From Bacteroidia bacterium (GTDB lineage: Bacteria; Bacteroidota; Bacteroidia; Cytophagales; Cyclobacteriaceae), in the NCBI GenBank assembly GCA_016650355.1, contig JAENVX010000213.1, forward strand, positions 1-35,998: a stretch of 35,998 nucleotides of DNA, read 5' to 3'. Within the stretch, counting starts at the first letter, position 1; every line of letters starts with the position of its first letter. The notes under the pieces are model-generated. The model was not told the DNA's origin and searched no databases. It was given only the letters and a program-made list of their open reading frames with translations. Positions 10,101 to 16,975 of the stretch are shown here, piece after piece. Both the position numbers and the translations under genes were made by a program.

Positions 10101-11352
10101 CATCTGATTCACCCGGAAGTTTGCCAACTAAATTGTAGAGGTTGTTATTATTATTGTCAGTGGGCCATCCGGGAGGCACTTTAATGTCGTAGTAACCTTT
10201 TCGATACACCTTATCCGATTCCCCCAAGTCCATTAGACCAATAACGTCACGCTGAGTTTGTGTGTCGTTCTGGCGATTCATTAAATAGATTTCAATACGC
10301 GTGATATTTACGCCTGAAGTAATCTGCGGAAGTGTGCTTAACCATCCTTCAAAATTATCGCGAAAGAACTGACCCAGGAAAAAGTGACGGTTCTCATCAT
10401 AGTTGGAACCTACAATTTCAAATGGCCTTCCCTGGGCAGTGCCGCTTGTGTTTCCTTGTATTTCAATACTGGACTGCTTGCCACGCTGGGTTGTAGCAAT
10501 TGTGGTGACAAACATTTTACCAAACTGCATCTGCGTTTTAACACCAAATAAATTTTGTGATCCTGTAATCAAACTATTGTTGAGTGGGAGGCTTACATTA
10601 CCTAGCTCCAGCTTTTTCAAAACATCTTCTTTGAAGCCAGTGTATTCCAACTTCATGCTGTTTTGGAAATCGAATGAATTATTATTGTCAAAGTTGACTC
10701 CCACTTTTAATTTTTCTCCAATTTTTCCAACCACACTAAGATTAATCTGTTGGTCAAATTCAAACCCACCATTGCGTTGTTGCCGGATAGGAATCGTAGG
10801 GTTTTCGATTTTTTGCCAGGAACCACCGAAGTCTAGTGTCACAAATCCGCGCGGGATGAGTTCGACATAACTTCCACCAAAAATTCGGTCAATGGTTGGA
10901 CTTAAATATATTTTGGGTATCAAGTTTCGTCCACTTACTGCGCTTTCTCCGTCCAACGCCTTGCTGCGTCCTTGCCAATAGTTTTTAAGAATTATTCGCT
11001 CCTGCTGCTGACTAAACTCCTCAAAACTCATGGAAGAATTTGGTCTGAAATTGACTGACCCAATTTTTTCGTAGATGTTGTAGTTCATGCCCGAGTCGAT
11101 CTGGACATCCAGGCTCAAGCTTTTAGGATCCTTTAAGAAAAGCGGGGAATAGGTAGTAGTGTTTGAAAAAGGATCTCCGTACCGGTCGCGCGGGCGAAAG
11201 GAAGGCAGATAGGGGTTTATTATTTTACTGCGAACGGTATCAACGCGCGTAGTGTCCTGCTGCTGGGCAAATACGGTAGCACAGCCAAGCCATGTTGCTA
11301 ATAACATGCTCAGTCCAATGATGAACCGCTGTTTCCGTTGTATTAGGATCAA
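4177..11352 (-). CDS. sprA: SprA (Sov), outer-membrane translocon of the type IX secretion system
   Basis: SprA forms the giant outer-membrane barrel through which type IX secretion cargo leaves the cell. In Flavobacterium johnsoniae it is a 36-stranded barrel working with PorV and a plug protein, and it is needed for gliding. The 2391-residue length matches. A signal peptide is visible (RKQR, then FIIGLSMLLATWLG, ending near VFAQ at about residue 30). Recognisable SprA stretches include NPYLPSFRPRDRYGDPF, GLKIPMFASYETTTMNPNFD near residue 1650, and KGEGTSFIDDFENSATPYSL; the C-terminus ends in alternating barrel strands (FGTKIQFNLAQ). The start is a TTG at 11352, 7 bases after the ruvA stop; the next in-frame ATG at residue 16 would cut the signal peptide in half, so TTG is preferred. 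It is probably co-transcribed with maeB and ruvA. No frameshift interrupts it. Confidence 0.97.
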   Translation of the reverse strand: MILIQRKQRFIIGLSMLLATWLGCATVFAQQQDTTRVDTVRSKIINPYLPSFRPRDRYGDPFSNTTTYSPLFLKDPKSLSLDVQIDSGMNYNIYEKIGSVNFRPNSSMSFEEFSQQQERIILKNYWQGRSKALDGESAVSGRNLIPKIYLSPTIDRIFGGSYVELIPRGFVTLDFGGSWQKIENPTIPIRQQRNGGFEFDQQINLSVVGKIGEKLKVGVNFDNNNSFDFQNSMKLEYTGFKEDVLKKLELGNVSLPLNNSLITGSQNLFGVKTQMQFGKMFVTTIATTQRGKQSSIEIQGNTSGTAQGRPFEIVGSNYDENRHFFLGQFFRDNFEGWLSTLPQITSGVNITRIEIYLMNRQNDTQTQRDVIGLMDLGESDKVYRKGYYDIKVPPGWPTDNNNNNLYNLVGKLPGESDAINQALENLFPGKPFVNGTDFEKITSARKLSSTEFTFHNELGYITLQRKLQNDEALAVAFEYTYNGRVYKVGELTEEYSNKGDKDVVYLKMLRPRKISVKDPTGKILPTWNLMMKNIYSLNVSQLTRDNFQLRVIYRDDRTGIDNPQLQEGDISRTKQLIEVMGLDRLNPYNDPQPDGNFDFVEKITVQTETGLIILPYLEPFNTALRNLFKKETNETTRAYLTQKYVYDTLYHTTKAEAELVATKNKFYFVGSFKAGSGKDIIIQGFNIAQGSVKVFAGGTPLREGTDYTVDYTFGKVTILNEGILSSGKNISITYEQQDPFAFQTRSLIGTRFDYKLNEDINLGSTLLYYNERAIVTRNSIGNEPARNLQYGFDMNLRKDSRILTKMVDALPFLQTKETSTINLNAEWAQLLPGTSNIVKGEGTSFIDDFENSATPYSLLSPVGWKLSTVPKTSDNRFDLANGAIDDVAAGYKRAKLAWYQVDPQFYRTGAGNNFKPPNIKDQDLENHYVRAVPPQEIFPYRDLYIGNFYEQIFDVAYYPQERGPYNYNPDLNFDGTLKNPTSNWGGITTAIRNEVDWDKSNIEYVEFWLMDPFINSKNGQIDDGRGEPRSNTTGGNVVFHLGSLSEDLMRDGKHAFENGLPTDGNLNGSGATANPWGYVTTQQYLNNAFDNESSSRANQDVGLDGLSTTKENDYFKDFLNTLTPAASAIVKLDPSADDFLSPFNPTYDGLDAKILQRYQNYNGHEHNSPILTSSEPAQGTTIPENEDLNADNTLSDLEEYYAYNIDLKPATLQVGKKYIVDKITNNINGDNVSWYLFRIPVRQFDEKVGDITGFKSIRYARMYLTGFSQPVVMRLANFRFVGNRWRRYTGNLEESKFGEVLEPNLDNFSVSTVNVEENGQGSADKPAYVEPLARDRDNTSYQQRRLNEQAIQLCVTDLPDGDARSIFKNVSMDFFNYGRIKMFLHAHGGTQKDNDNLTDNQLVGFIRLGTDFDENYYEIEIPLKITKFGVSRNVDDIWPVENYIDMDLNELYALKAQRDRENYSLGELFPREGPRFIGNQGIRIFGRPDLSQVKLMMIGVRNPRSDDAKSINVCLWANELRLTEFDRTAGWAVNAVLNAKLADLGTVTGSFKHITFGYGGVQSKISERARGETTIYDVSSNLNVDKLLPQSLGLKIPMFASYETTTMNPNFDPANPDLRLEAAFKSFNTDQERETYRQLIQDKAERRSLNFTNVRKVKVKKDAVSHIYDIENFAFTYAYSEATQTNFNLIENTRRSIKGAVAWQYSPKFKGFEPFKDFKFLSSPFLQLIKDFNFNPMPTNISVRGELDRSFSKLVYRNNVKDLAGAQPNYQKFFVFNRYYSAKWSLAKSLSVDYNARMNAIIDEPNGDLDNEDSIKVVVDNLKGFGRAKNFEQTISANYTVPLDKLPLTNWIGTDYRYNVGYSWRAGPLEKTDSLKLGNIIQNTQEQALTGRLDFVKLYNKVKFLKDINTPKRKQTPLEKAKQTKAKPDTVKTPPDLFALKGIMRLIMSLRNITGNYNLSRGTILPGFTPTPNLFGNDETWTAPGWNFILGGQDPNIRYKAADNNWLSTSAKLTTPFSQLETKDISLKANVEPTADFKIQLDVKKTTNSAYQEIFRYDEASNGYQSLSPSQSGSYKVSMVTINTAFKNNTSTSSTVFQTFEENISAIQNRFTEVSGAGYESQSQDVMIPAFIAAYSGTSAEKVNLSPFPSIPLPNWRVDYTGLNKIEAFKDKFQSITLNHAYSSSYGVTNFSNSLEYTDVGINVPLEDYNNGVFATKPNSQGQLIPVYVISQVMISEQFAPLIGVNIRTKNKLTLRFDYKTKRDLSLNISNASVTELIGKDWSFEVGYTKNNLKLPIKDQGRVITLKNDVTFRMNMSVTNNRTIQRKIEDVNTVTNGNINFQLRPNVSYVVNQKLNVQLYFERNVNEPLVTNSYKRSTTRFGTKIQFNLAQ

Positions 11353-11359
11353 TCGTATC

Positions 11360-11947
11360 TCAGGCGTTTTTGAGTGACTGTTTGACCAGTTCTTCTAAAC
11401 TAATAGTATTTCCAGATTTTCTCAGGACCGCGTCAATACTTTTCTCAGCTTGAGGTTTACTGATACCAAGGGTCACTAGGGCACCTAACGCCTCCTGACG
11501 CATAGTATTGTGGCCTGAAGCTGGAATTCCACCAATTTCTTCAGCTCCTTTTTTAAATTTGTCCTTCAGTTCAAGGATCAGTCGCTGGGCTGTTTTTCCA
11601 CCAATACCCTTCACCGCCTGAAGAGTACCAACATCTTCCTGAAGTATAGCATTCTTCAACTCCGTGGTAGACAGATAGGAGAGTACCATCATGGCTGTAT
11701 TGGGTCCAACTCCATTAACCGAAATCAGGTTTTGAAACATGGTTTTTTCTGTATCGGAAGAGAATCCATACAATATATGGGCATCTTCGCGTACGTGCAT
11801 GTAAGTAGAAAGTCGAATGGCCTCCTGATCTTTTATCTCTGTAAAGGTATTGAGCGAGATGCTGACATGATAACCGACTCCATTAACATCAATGATTACA
11901 AATGTAGGTTCTTTGCGTGTCAGCTTTCCATTCAAATATGCGATCAT
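11360..11947 (-). CDS. ruvA: Holliday junction branch migration protein RuvA
   Basis: RuvA binds four-way DNA junctions as a tetramer and loads the RuvB motor for branch migration in recombinational repair. The 195 residues cover all three domains: an N-terminal OB fold (MIAYLNGKLTRKEPTFVIID onward, residues 1-65), two helix-hairpin-helix motifs (LISVNGVGPNTAMMVLS at 74-90 and LQAVKGIGGKTAQRLILEL at 109-127), and the C-terminal RuvB-binding helical domain (about 147-195) after a short linker. It sits between maeB (18 bases upstream) and sprA (7 bases downstream), with no ruvB or ruvC nearby. The linkage to sprA is physical co-transcription and does not imply a shared function. Confidence 0.97.
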   Translation of the reverse strand: MIAYLNGKLTRKEPTFVIIDVNGVGYHVSISLNTFTEIKDQEAIRLSTYMHVREDAHILYGFSSDTEKTMFQNLISVNGVGPNTAMMVLSYLSTTELKNAILQEDVGTLQAVKGIGGKTAQRLILELKDKFKKGAEEIGGIPASGHNTMRQEALGALVTLGISKPQAEKSIDAVLRKSGNTISLEELVKQSLKNA

Positions 11948-11965
11948 AATCAGTACTTAGGACTG

Positions 11966-14245
11966 CTAAAAATGTTCATTCCTTTCCTGAAGCTGTGCAT
12001 CTACAACAGCAATGGCGGCCATGTTCACTATTTCGCGAATGGAACTGCCAAGTTGCAAAATATGAACAGGCTTTTTCATGCCCAATAGAATAGGACCAAT
12101 AGCCTCTGAGCCACCTATCTCCATCAATAGCTTATAGGCTATGTTGCCCGATATCAGGTTAGGGAAGATCAGGGTGTTGGCGCGCTCACTTGCCAATGCA
12201 CTGAATGGATAATTTTCCTTTTGTAAGTCGGTATTAAGAGCTACGTTGGCTTGTATGTCCCCTTCAATTACCAGGTCAGGAAATTTTGCTTTTGCAAGGC
12301 GCACGGCCTCCTGCGTTTTTTCAGGCACATCTCCTTTGCTCGATCCAAAGTTGGAATAGGAGAGCATAGCTATTCGAGGTTCATAATCAAAAAACTTAAC
12401 TCCACGTTGGGCGAGCGATATAATTCCTACTAATTCCTCCGCTGTAGGATCAACATTCACTGTGCAGTCAGCAAAAAAGAATGTTCCCTTTTTATTCATG
12501 ATGATGTACATGCCAGCCACACGTTTAACACCTGGAGCCATGCCTATAATCTGTAAAGAAGGCAATATGGTTTTTGGATAATCTTTTGTAAGTCCTGACA
12601 CCAATGCATCGGCATCTCCAAATTCTACCATCATGGCGCCAAAGCCATTGCGGTCTCGAATCACACGATTGGCATCGTACATAGTTGCACCCTTTCGTTG
12701 GCGCGTTTTGTAATAATGTTGAGCGTATTTTTCGGTCAAAACTTTTTCTTCCCGCGGATCTACAATTTTGCATTGGTCTAATTCAAGGCTGTGTTCTTTA
12801 ATCAACCGCTCGATTTCAGACCGTTTACCAAGTAAAATTGGTTTTGCTACTCCCTCATCTTGCAATACTTGCGCTGCCTTTAAAATTTTATGGTTGTCGG
12901 CTTCCGCAAAGACTACCCGCTTTGGATTTTTCTTCGCTAAGTCAATTATTCGTGAAGTAAGTTTATCCTCAATTCCGATTCTCTTTAGCAAATCCTGATG
13001 GTATTTCCCCCAATCGGTAATTGGGTTTGTAGCCATACCAGAATCCATAGCAGCTTTTGCCACAGCAGGAGAAATCGTTGTGATCAGGCGGGGATCAAGT
13101 GGCTTAGGAATAAGGTACTGCCTGCCGAATTGTATCTTTGTGTCACCGTAAGCTTTGATAACCATTTCAGGTACTGGCTCTTTGGCAAGGATGGATAATG
13201 CTTTAACAGCAGCAAGTTTCATCGCCTCATTAATTTCAGTAGCCCGTACATCAAGCGCACCTCTGAATATGTAAGGAAAGCCCAACACATTGTTCACCTG
13301 ATTAGGATGATCAGAACGACCCGTGGCCATGATCAAATCAGGTCGGGTTTTCATTGCCAAATCATAGGCGATTTCAGGATTAGGATTGGCCAGCGCAAAC
13401 ACAATTGGATCGCTAGCCATATTAAGAATATCTTGTGAAGTAAGAATATCTGCTTTTGACAAACCAATAAAAACATCTGCGCCTTTGATAGCTTGTTGTA
13501 AGGTGCTCACATCCCGGGCGGTTGCAAATTCCGCTTTAATGAGATCGAGTTCATCGCGGTCAATCCGTATCACTCCTTTGCTATCGCACATGATCAGGTT
13601 TTCGCGTGTTAGCCCAAGTGAAAAATATAATCGTGTGCAAGAGACAGCAGCAGCACCTGCACCATTTACAACCACAACAATTTCATCTATCTTTTTTCCT
13701 ATTATCTCAAGCGCATTAAGCAGTGCGGCACTGGAAATGATGGCTGTACCGTGTTGGTCATCGTGCATTACCGGGATGTTCATCTTGTCACGCAGCTCCG
13801 TTTCGATTTTAAAACACTCTGGGGCTTTGATGTCTTCCAGATTAATGCCGCCAAAAGTAGGCTCAAGAGATTTTACAATTTTGATAAAGGCATCCGGATC
13901 TTCCTCGTCTATCTCAATATCGAAAACATCAATACCAGCAAACTTTTTAAAGAGCACGCCTTTGCCCTCCATCACAGGCTTTGAAGCTTCGGGCCCAATG
14001 TTTCCAAGACCTAACACAGCAGTGCCATTCGAAATCACTGCTACGAGATTTCCTTTGGCCGTATATTTATAAACATCCTCTTTGTTGGCAGCAATTTCCT
14101 TACAAGGCTCCGCCACACCAGGTGAATAGGCGAGAGCCAGATCAAGCTGGGTGCTCAACGTTTTGGTTGGCACTACTTCAATTTTTCCTGGTTGCCCTTG
14201 TGAGTGATAATCAAGAGCATCTTGCTTGCGAATCTTTATAGACAT
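11966..14245 (-). CDS. maeB: NADP-dependent malic enzyme with phosphotransacetylase-like domain
   Basis: MaeB decarboxylates malate to pyruvate and makes NADPH. The 759-residue length fits the large bacterial form, in which the catalytic part is fused to a phosphate acetyltransferase-like domain that senses acetyl-CoA. The malic N-terminal domain (about 15-150) contains LALAYSPGVAEPC, the GTAVLGLGNIGP segment and MEGKGVLFKKFAGIDVFDIE. The NAD(P) domain (about 160-400) has VVVNGAGAAAVSC and VFALANPNPEI. The PTA-like domain runs from about 425 to the end (KRVVFAEADNHKILKAAQVL, then LPSLQIIGMAPG). The ATG at 14245 is followed directly by the expected MSIKIRKQDALDYH. It heads the tight maeB-ruvA-sprA unit. 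gene_symbol is by similarity; cofactor preference is inferred from the family. Confidence 0.95.
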   Translation of the reverse strand: MSIKIRKQDALDYHSQGQPGKIEVVPTKTLSTQLDLALAYSPGVAEPCKEIAANKEDVYKYTAKGNLVAVISNGTAVLGLGNIGPEASKPVMEGKGVLFKKFAGIDVFDIEIDEEDPDAFIKIVKSLEPTFGGINLEDIKAPECFKIETELRDKMNIPVMHDDQHGTAIISSAALLNALEIIGKKIDEIVVVVNGAGAAAVSCTRLYFSLGLTRENLIMCDSKGVIRIDRDELDLIKAEFATARDVSTLQQAIKGADVFIGLSKADILTSQDILNMASDPIVFALANPNPEIAYDLAMKTRPDLIMATGRSDHPNQVNNVLGFPYIFRGALDVRATEINEAMKLAAVKALSILAKEPVPEMVIKAYGDTKIQFGRQYLIPKPLDPRLITTISPAVAKAAMDSGMATNPITDWGKYHQDLLKRIGIEDKLTSRIIDLAKKNPKRVVFAEADNHKILKAAQVLQDEGVAKPILLGKRSEIERLIKEHSLELDQCKIVDPREEKVLTEKYAQHYYKTRQRKGATMYDANRVIRDRNGFGAMMVEFGDADALVSGLTKDYPKTILPSLQIIGMAPGVKRVAGMYIIMNKKGTFFFADCTVNVDPTAEELVGIISLAQRGVKFFDYEPRIAMLSYSNFGSSKGDVPEKTQEAVRLAKAKFPDLVIEGDIQANVALNTDLQKENYPFSALASERANTLIFPNLISGNIAYKLLMEIGGSEAIGPILLGMKKPVHILQLGSSIREIVNMAAIAVVDAQLQERNEHF

Positions 14246-14351
14246 AGGGGCGGTTGTTTAAAAGCGAATAGCAATTTACAATTAAAAGTCAATTAGCAGA
14301 GGAATTCAGGGTGTCTGAAAGAAGGATTTTATCACACGTAAAAACCTTTTA

Positions 14352-15440
14352 TTAGTTAGCGTTGGACACTGGCAATTGATCGCTTGTTTTGAAGGTATAT
14401 AATATTGTTTCTAACTCTCGCATGATCTCGCGTTGGCTTCTGCTCGGACTAAAGGTGAACCCTTCTACATAATAGAAGTATCCCGTTGCTTCATCCACAA
14501 GGGCATAGCTTACAAATGGCCCGCCCATAGAGTAGTTGTTGGCTCGCCACAGCCCCCTGGTTTCTATGGCAAAATGTTTATTAAAATTGACTTGACGTGA
14601 TTCTATAGGAACGAATGGAATGGTTGTTTCGGTAATCAAATAAGAGTTACTTACCTCAGGATCTTCAAATAAATACTTTTTACAAATTTCATCTCTGAAT
14701 TTGATAAGACTGTCTTTGCTAAATTGGTCCGGTGATGAATATTTTTTGCGGGCGATGAAGACATCTTTATCGTCCCTAGGATTGATTTGGCGTACCCACA
14801 CAAAATCTTTTTCATTGATCACTAATTTATAACCAAATGGGATTTGAAGATCGGCCTGCATATTTTGCTTTATCCAATCGCTCAATCCTTTCAATTGACC
14901 TGACTTGAAAAGCGATTTTGATAGGCGATCCCGTTCTGTCTTGTCAAAATAATCAACTAATTGTTGACGATTCTTTCTAATGTTAGCAATGAGTTCTTTT
15001 TCATTGTTCCCAAACAGGTACATCACTTCTTGGCCTTTGGCAAACACATTTTGTGATGTAGTTATATACAGCGATGGATCAGATTTTATTTTTTTTACGA
15101 AGTCAGGGGTAAAAATTGTTTTAACAATGCTTGCTCCGTGCGACCGTTTATCCAGAGTCGTAGCAAAGATTAAATTTCTTCGTTGCTTTAGTATAAAATT
15201 CAATTTACGCGGATCGATCCAATGCATGTTGAAAGTATATTCAGGCCTGGGTAGCCCTCTCATTTCTGCATTAAATATTGAGTCCAGTGTGGTGCCAAGT
15301 GGTCCTTTCCATTGCAGTGAATCCATTATCAAATACATATCTCCCGATATACCTGCAGCAGGAGGGAGATTTTCACTCTTTTTATCTGAACAGGAGGTTA
15401 GCGATGCTAAAATGATGAATATAGAAACTATTTTTTTCAT
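14352..15440 (-). CDS. DUF4837 family lipoprotein
   Basis: This 362-residue protein carries a lipoprotein signal (MKKIVSIFIILASLTSC, lipid-anchored cysteine at C17) and so should be attached to a membrane facing the periplasm, probably the outer membrane. The body matches DUF4837, a Bacteroidota-restricted family of unknown function, including the region DYFDKTERDRLSKSLFKSGQ, the segment DFVWVRQINP, and the conserved RGLWRANNYSMGGPFVSYAL near residue 300. No catalytic motif is apparent. It follows the LysM lytic transglycosylase gene on the same strand with 99 bases between them and precedes maeB; the neighbour suggests an envelope role, which is an inference. A TAnnTTTG-like -7 element lies just upstream. 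Confidence 0.88.
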   Translation of the reverse strand: MKKIVSIFIILASLTSCSDKKSENLPPAAGISGDMYLIMDSLQWKGPLGTTLDSIFNAEMRGLPRPEYTFNMHWIDPRKLNFILKQRRNLIFATTLDKRSHGASIVKTIFTPDFVKKIKSDPSLYITTSQNVFAKGQEVMYLFGNNEKELIANIRKNRQQLVDYFDKTERDRLSKSLFKSGQLKGLSDWIKQNMQADLQIPFGYKLVINEKDFVWVRQINPRDDKDVFIARKKYSSPDQFSKDSLIKFRDEICKKYLFEDPEVSNSYLITETTIPFVPIESRQVNFNKHFAIETRGLWRANNYSMGGPFVSYALVDEATGYFYYVEGFTFSPSRSQREIMRELETILYTFKTSDQLPVSNAN

Positions 15441-15472
15441 GAAGTTATGGTAGAATATTACAACCTATAATT

Positions 15473-15480
15473 CAAAACTA
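15473..15480 (-). promoter_or_regulatory. Candidate -7 element upstream of the DUF4837 gene
   Basis: On the minus strand this reads TAGTTTTG, an exact match to TAnnTTTG, 32 bases before the ATG at 15440. No good TTG was found at the -33 position, so support is partial. Confidence 0.3.
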
Positions 15481-15539
15481 CTGATAAGGTCACGTTAATA
15501 GTTTAACGAATTGCTCTGAAAGAAATATATTCCAAGGAA

Positions 15540-16964
15540 TTAGCCAACGATAAGTTTCTGACCCGGCTGAAGTTTAGTGCTTTTTAAATTATTCAGGCTT
15601 TTAATTTTTTCAATCGTTAGGCCTTCAAACTTCTTGGAAATCTCCCACAAGGAATCACCAGGTTGGACGGTGTAAATTTTACCTTGAGCAGAAGTTATGA
15701 TTTCCGTTTTCGCCTCCTGCCGCTTGGCAGGGGCCATCGTCTTGGAAGTCAAGACCCAAATGTTTAATCGCTGCCCAGATCGGATGAGATTACTGCTGAG
15801 ATTATTCCAATACCTGATATCTTCTACTCTTACATGATGACGTTCAGCAATTAGTCCGATTACATCACCAGATTTTACAGTGTAGGTGATGGATTCCCGA
15901 CCGTACGTTCCCCCCAGTGTTTTTTTTGCAATAATTTCCAACTCCGTCCTTCCCACCTTTGAAGCAGAATCAAGAATTGAAAACCTGTTCATCTGCAGGT
16001 TTAGCTTTGCATGTAGTGGAATTTTTACAACGTAGGTTTTTCCTGTTTCAGGTATGGCACTTCGTAGTACCGATGGATTTAATTTTTGCAAATCTTCGAT
16101 ACAAGTGCCGGTGAGGTTTGCAAATGTTTGGAAGTGCAGGAATTTGTTTACCCGCAATGTATCATGCGTTAGTAACTCTTCACGTGCCGTTTCGATGATA
16201 TTATGCTCCTCGGCATAATTCATCGCATAGATGATCGCCACATATTGTGGTACATAAGCCCGTGTTTCACGAGGCAGGTATGGATATACTTCCCAAAATG
16301 ATTTTTTATAGCCACTTCTTCTAATTGCTTTTCGTACTGTGCCAGGCCCGGAGTTATAAGCGGCCAGCGCCAATTCCCAGTTATGGAACATGGAGTAAAG
16401 TTGTGACAAATATTTACACGCTGCTTCAGTGGATTTCTCCGGATCCATCCGATCATCAAGGTACCAGTCATGGTTTAGCTTAAGGTAGCTTCCCGTTCCG
16501 GCCATAAATTGCCAGAGTCCAACAGCTCGTGCGCGAGAAACAGCTTTTGGATTTAACCCCGACTCAATAACAGCCAGATATTTCAACTCATCTGGGAGAT
16601 TATATTTCTCAAAGTATTTTTCAAATAGGGGAAAGAACAAATCCTTTCTGCGCATCACCATTTTAGTGTATTCCCGGTCCTTCACAACAAAGTAGTTGAT
16701 GAAAGCTTGAGTTTTATCGTTGTACGTTAACGGCACTTTTTTTTGTAGGCAACTAAGGCGGTCTGCAATTAATTCCGTGGTTTCATCAGCGGGAATGTAT
16801 TCCAGATTCTCATACGAAATTAATGTCGAGGCACGCAATGTATCAAGAGGATTACCTAAATCTAAGTTTACTTCTTGCAGGGCGAGAGAATCAATCTCTA
16901 ACTCCTGAGAGAAAGCAGAGTGAACACATGCCCATAATACTAAACAAAAAATTATTTTTTTCAT
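15540..16964 (-). CDS. Membrane-bound lytic transglycosylase (MltD-like) with two LysM domains
   Basis: This enzyme cleaves the glycan strands of peptidoglycan to 1,6-anhydro products. The 474-residue protein has a signal peptide (MKKIIFCLVLWACVHSAFSQ) and a Slt-type catalytic domain from about residue 115 to 235, with the catalytic glutamate E134 in LAVIESGLNP and the supporting motifs AVGLWQFM (147-154) and AAYNSGPG (201-208). Two C-terminal LysM repeats bind peptidoglycan: about 358-403 (YTVKSGDVIGLIAE) and 429-474 (YTVQPGDSLWEISK). The layout is that of MltD. It starts 11 bases after the gatA stop and is likely in one transcript with tatA and gatA; the DUF4837 lipoprotein gene follows. 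Confidence 0.94.
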   Translation of the reverse strand: MKKIIFCLVLWACVHSAFSQELEIDSLALQEVNLDLGNPLDTLRASTLISYENLEYIPADETTELIADRLSCLQKKVPLTYNDKTQAFINYFVVKDREYTKMVMRRKDLFFPLFEKYFEKYNLPDELKYLAVIESGLNPKAVSRARAVGLWQFMAGTGSYLKLNHDWYLDDRMDPEKSTEAACKYLSQLYSMFHNWELALAAYNSGPGTVRKAIRRSGYKKSFWEVYPYLPRETRAYVPQYVAIIYAMNYAEEHNIIETAREELLTHDTLRVNKFLHFQTFANLTGTCIEDLQKLNPSVLRSAIPETGKTYVVKIPLHAKLNLQMNRFSILDSASKVGRTELEIIAKKTLGGTYGRESITYTVKSGDVIGLIAERHHVRVEDIRYWNNLSSNLIRSGQRLNIWVLTSKTMAPAKRQEAKTEIITSAQGKIYTVQPGDSLWEISKKFEGLTIEKIKSLNNLKSTKLQPGQKLIVG

Positions 16965-16975
16965 ATGCTGTCTCC

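Noticed and set aside
10403..10870. Antisense 155-residue frame within sprA
   Set aside because: Covered by sprA coding sequence on the other strand and not protein-like.
13386..14072. Antisense 228-residue frame within maeB
   Set aside because: It is serine/proline-rich, lies completely inside a conserved gene and is best explained as a coding shadow.
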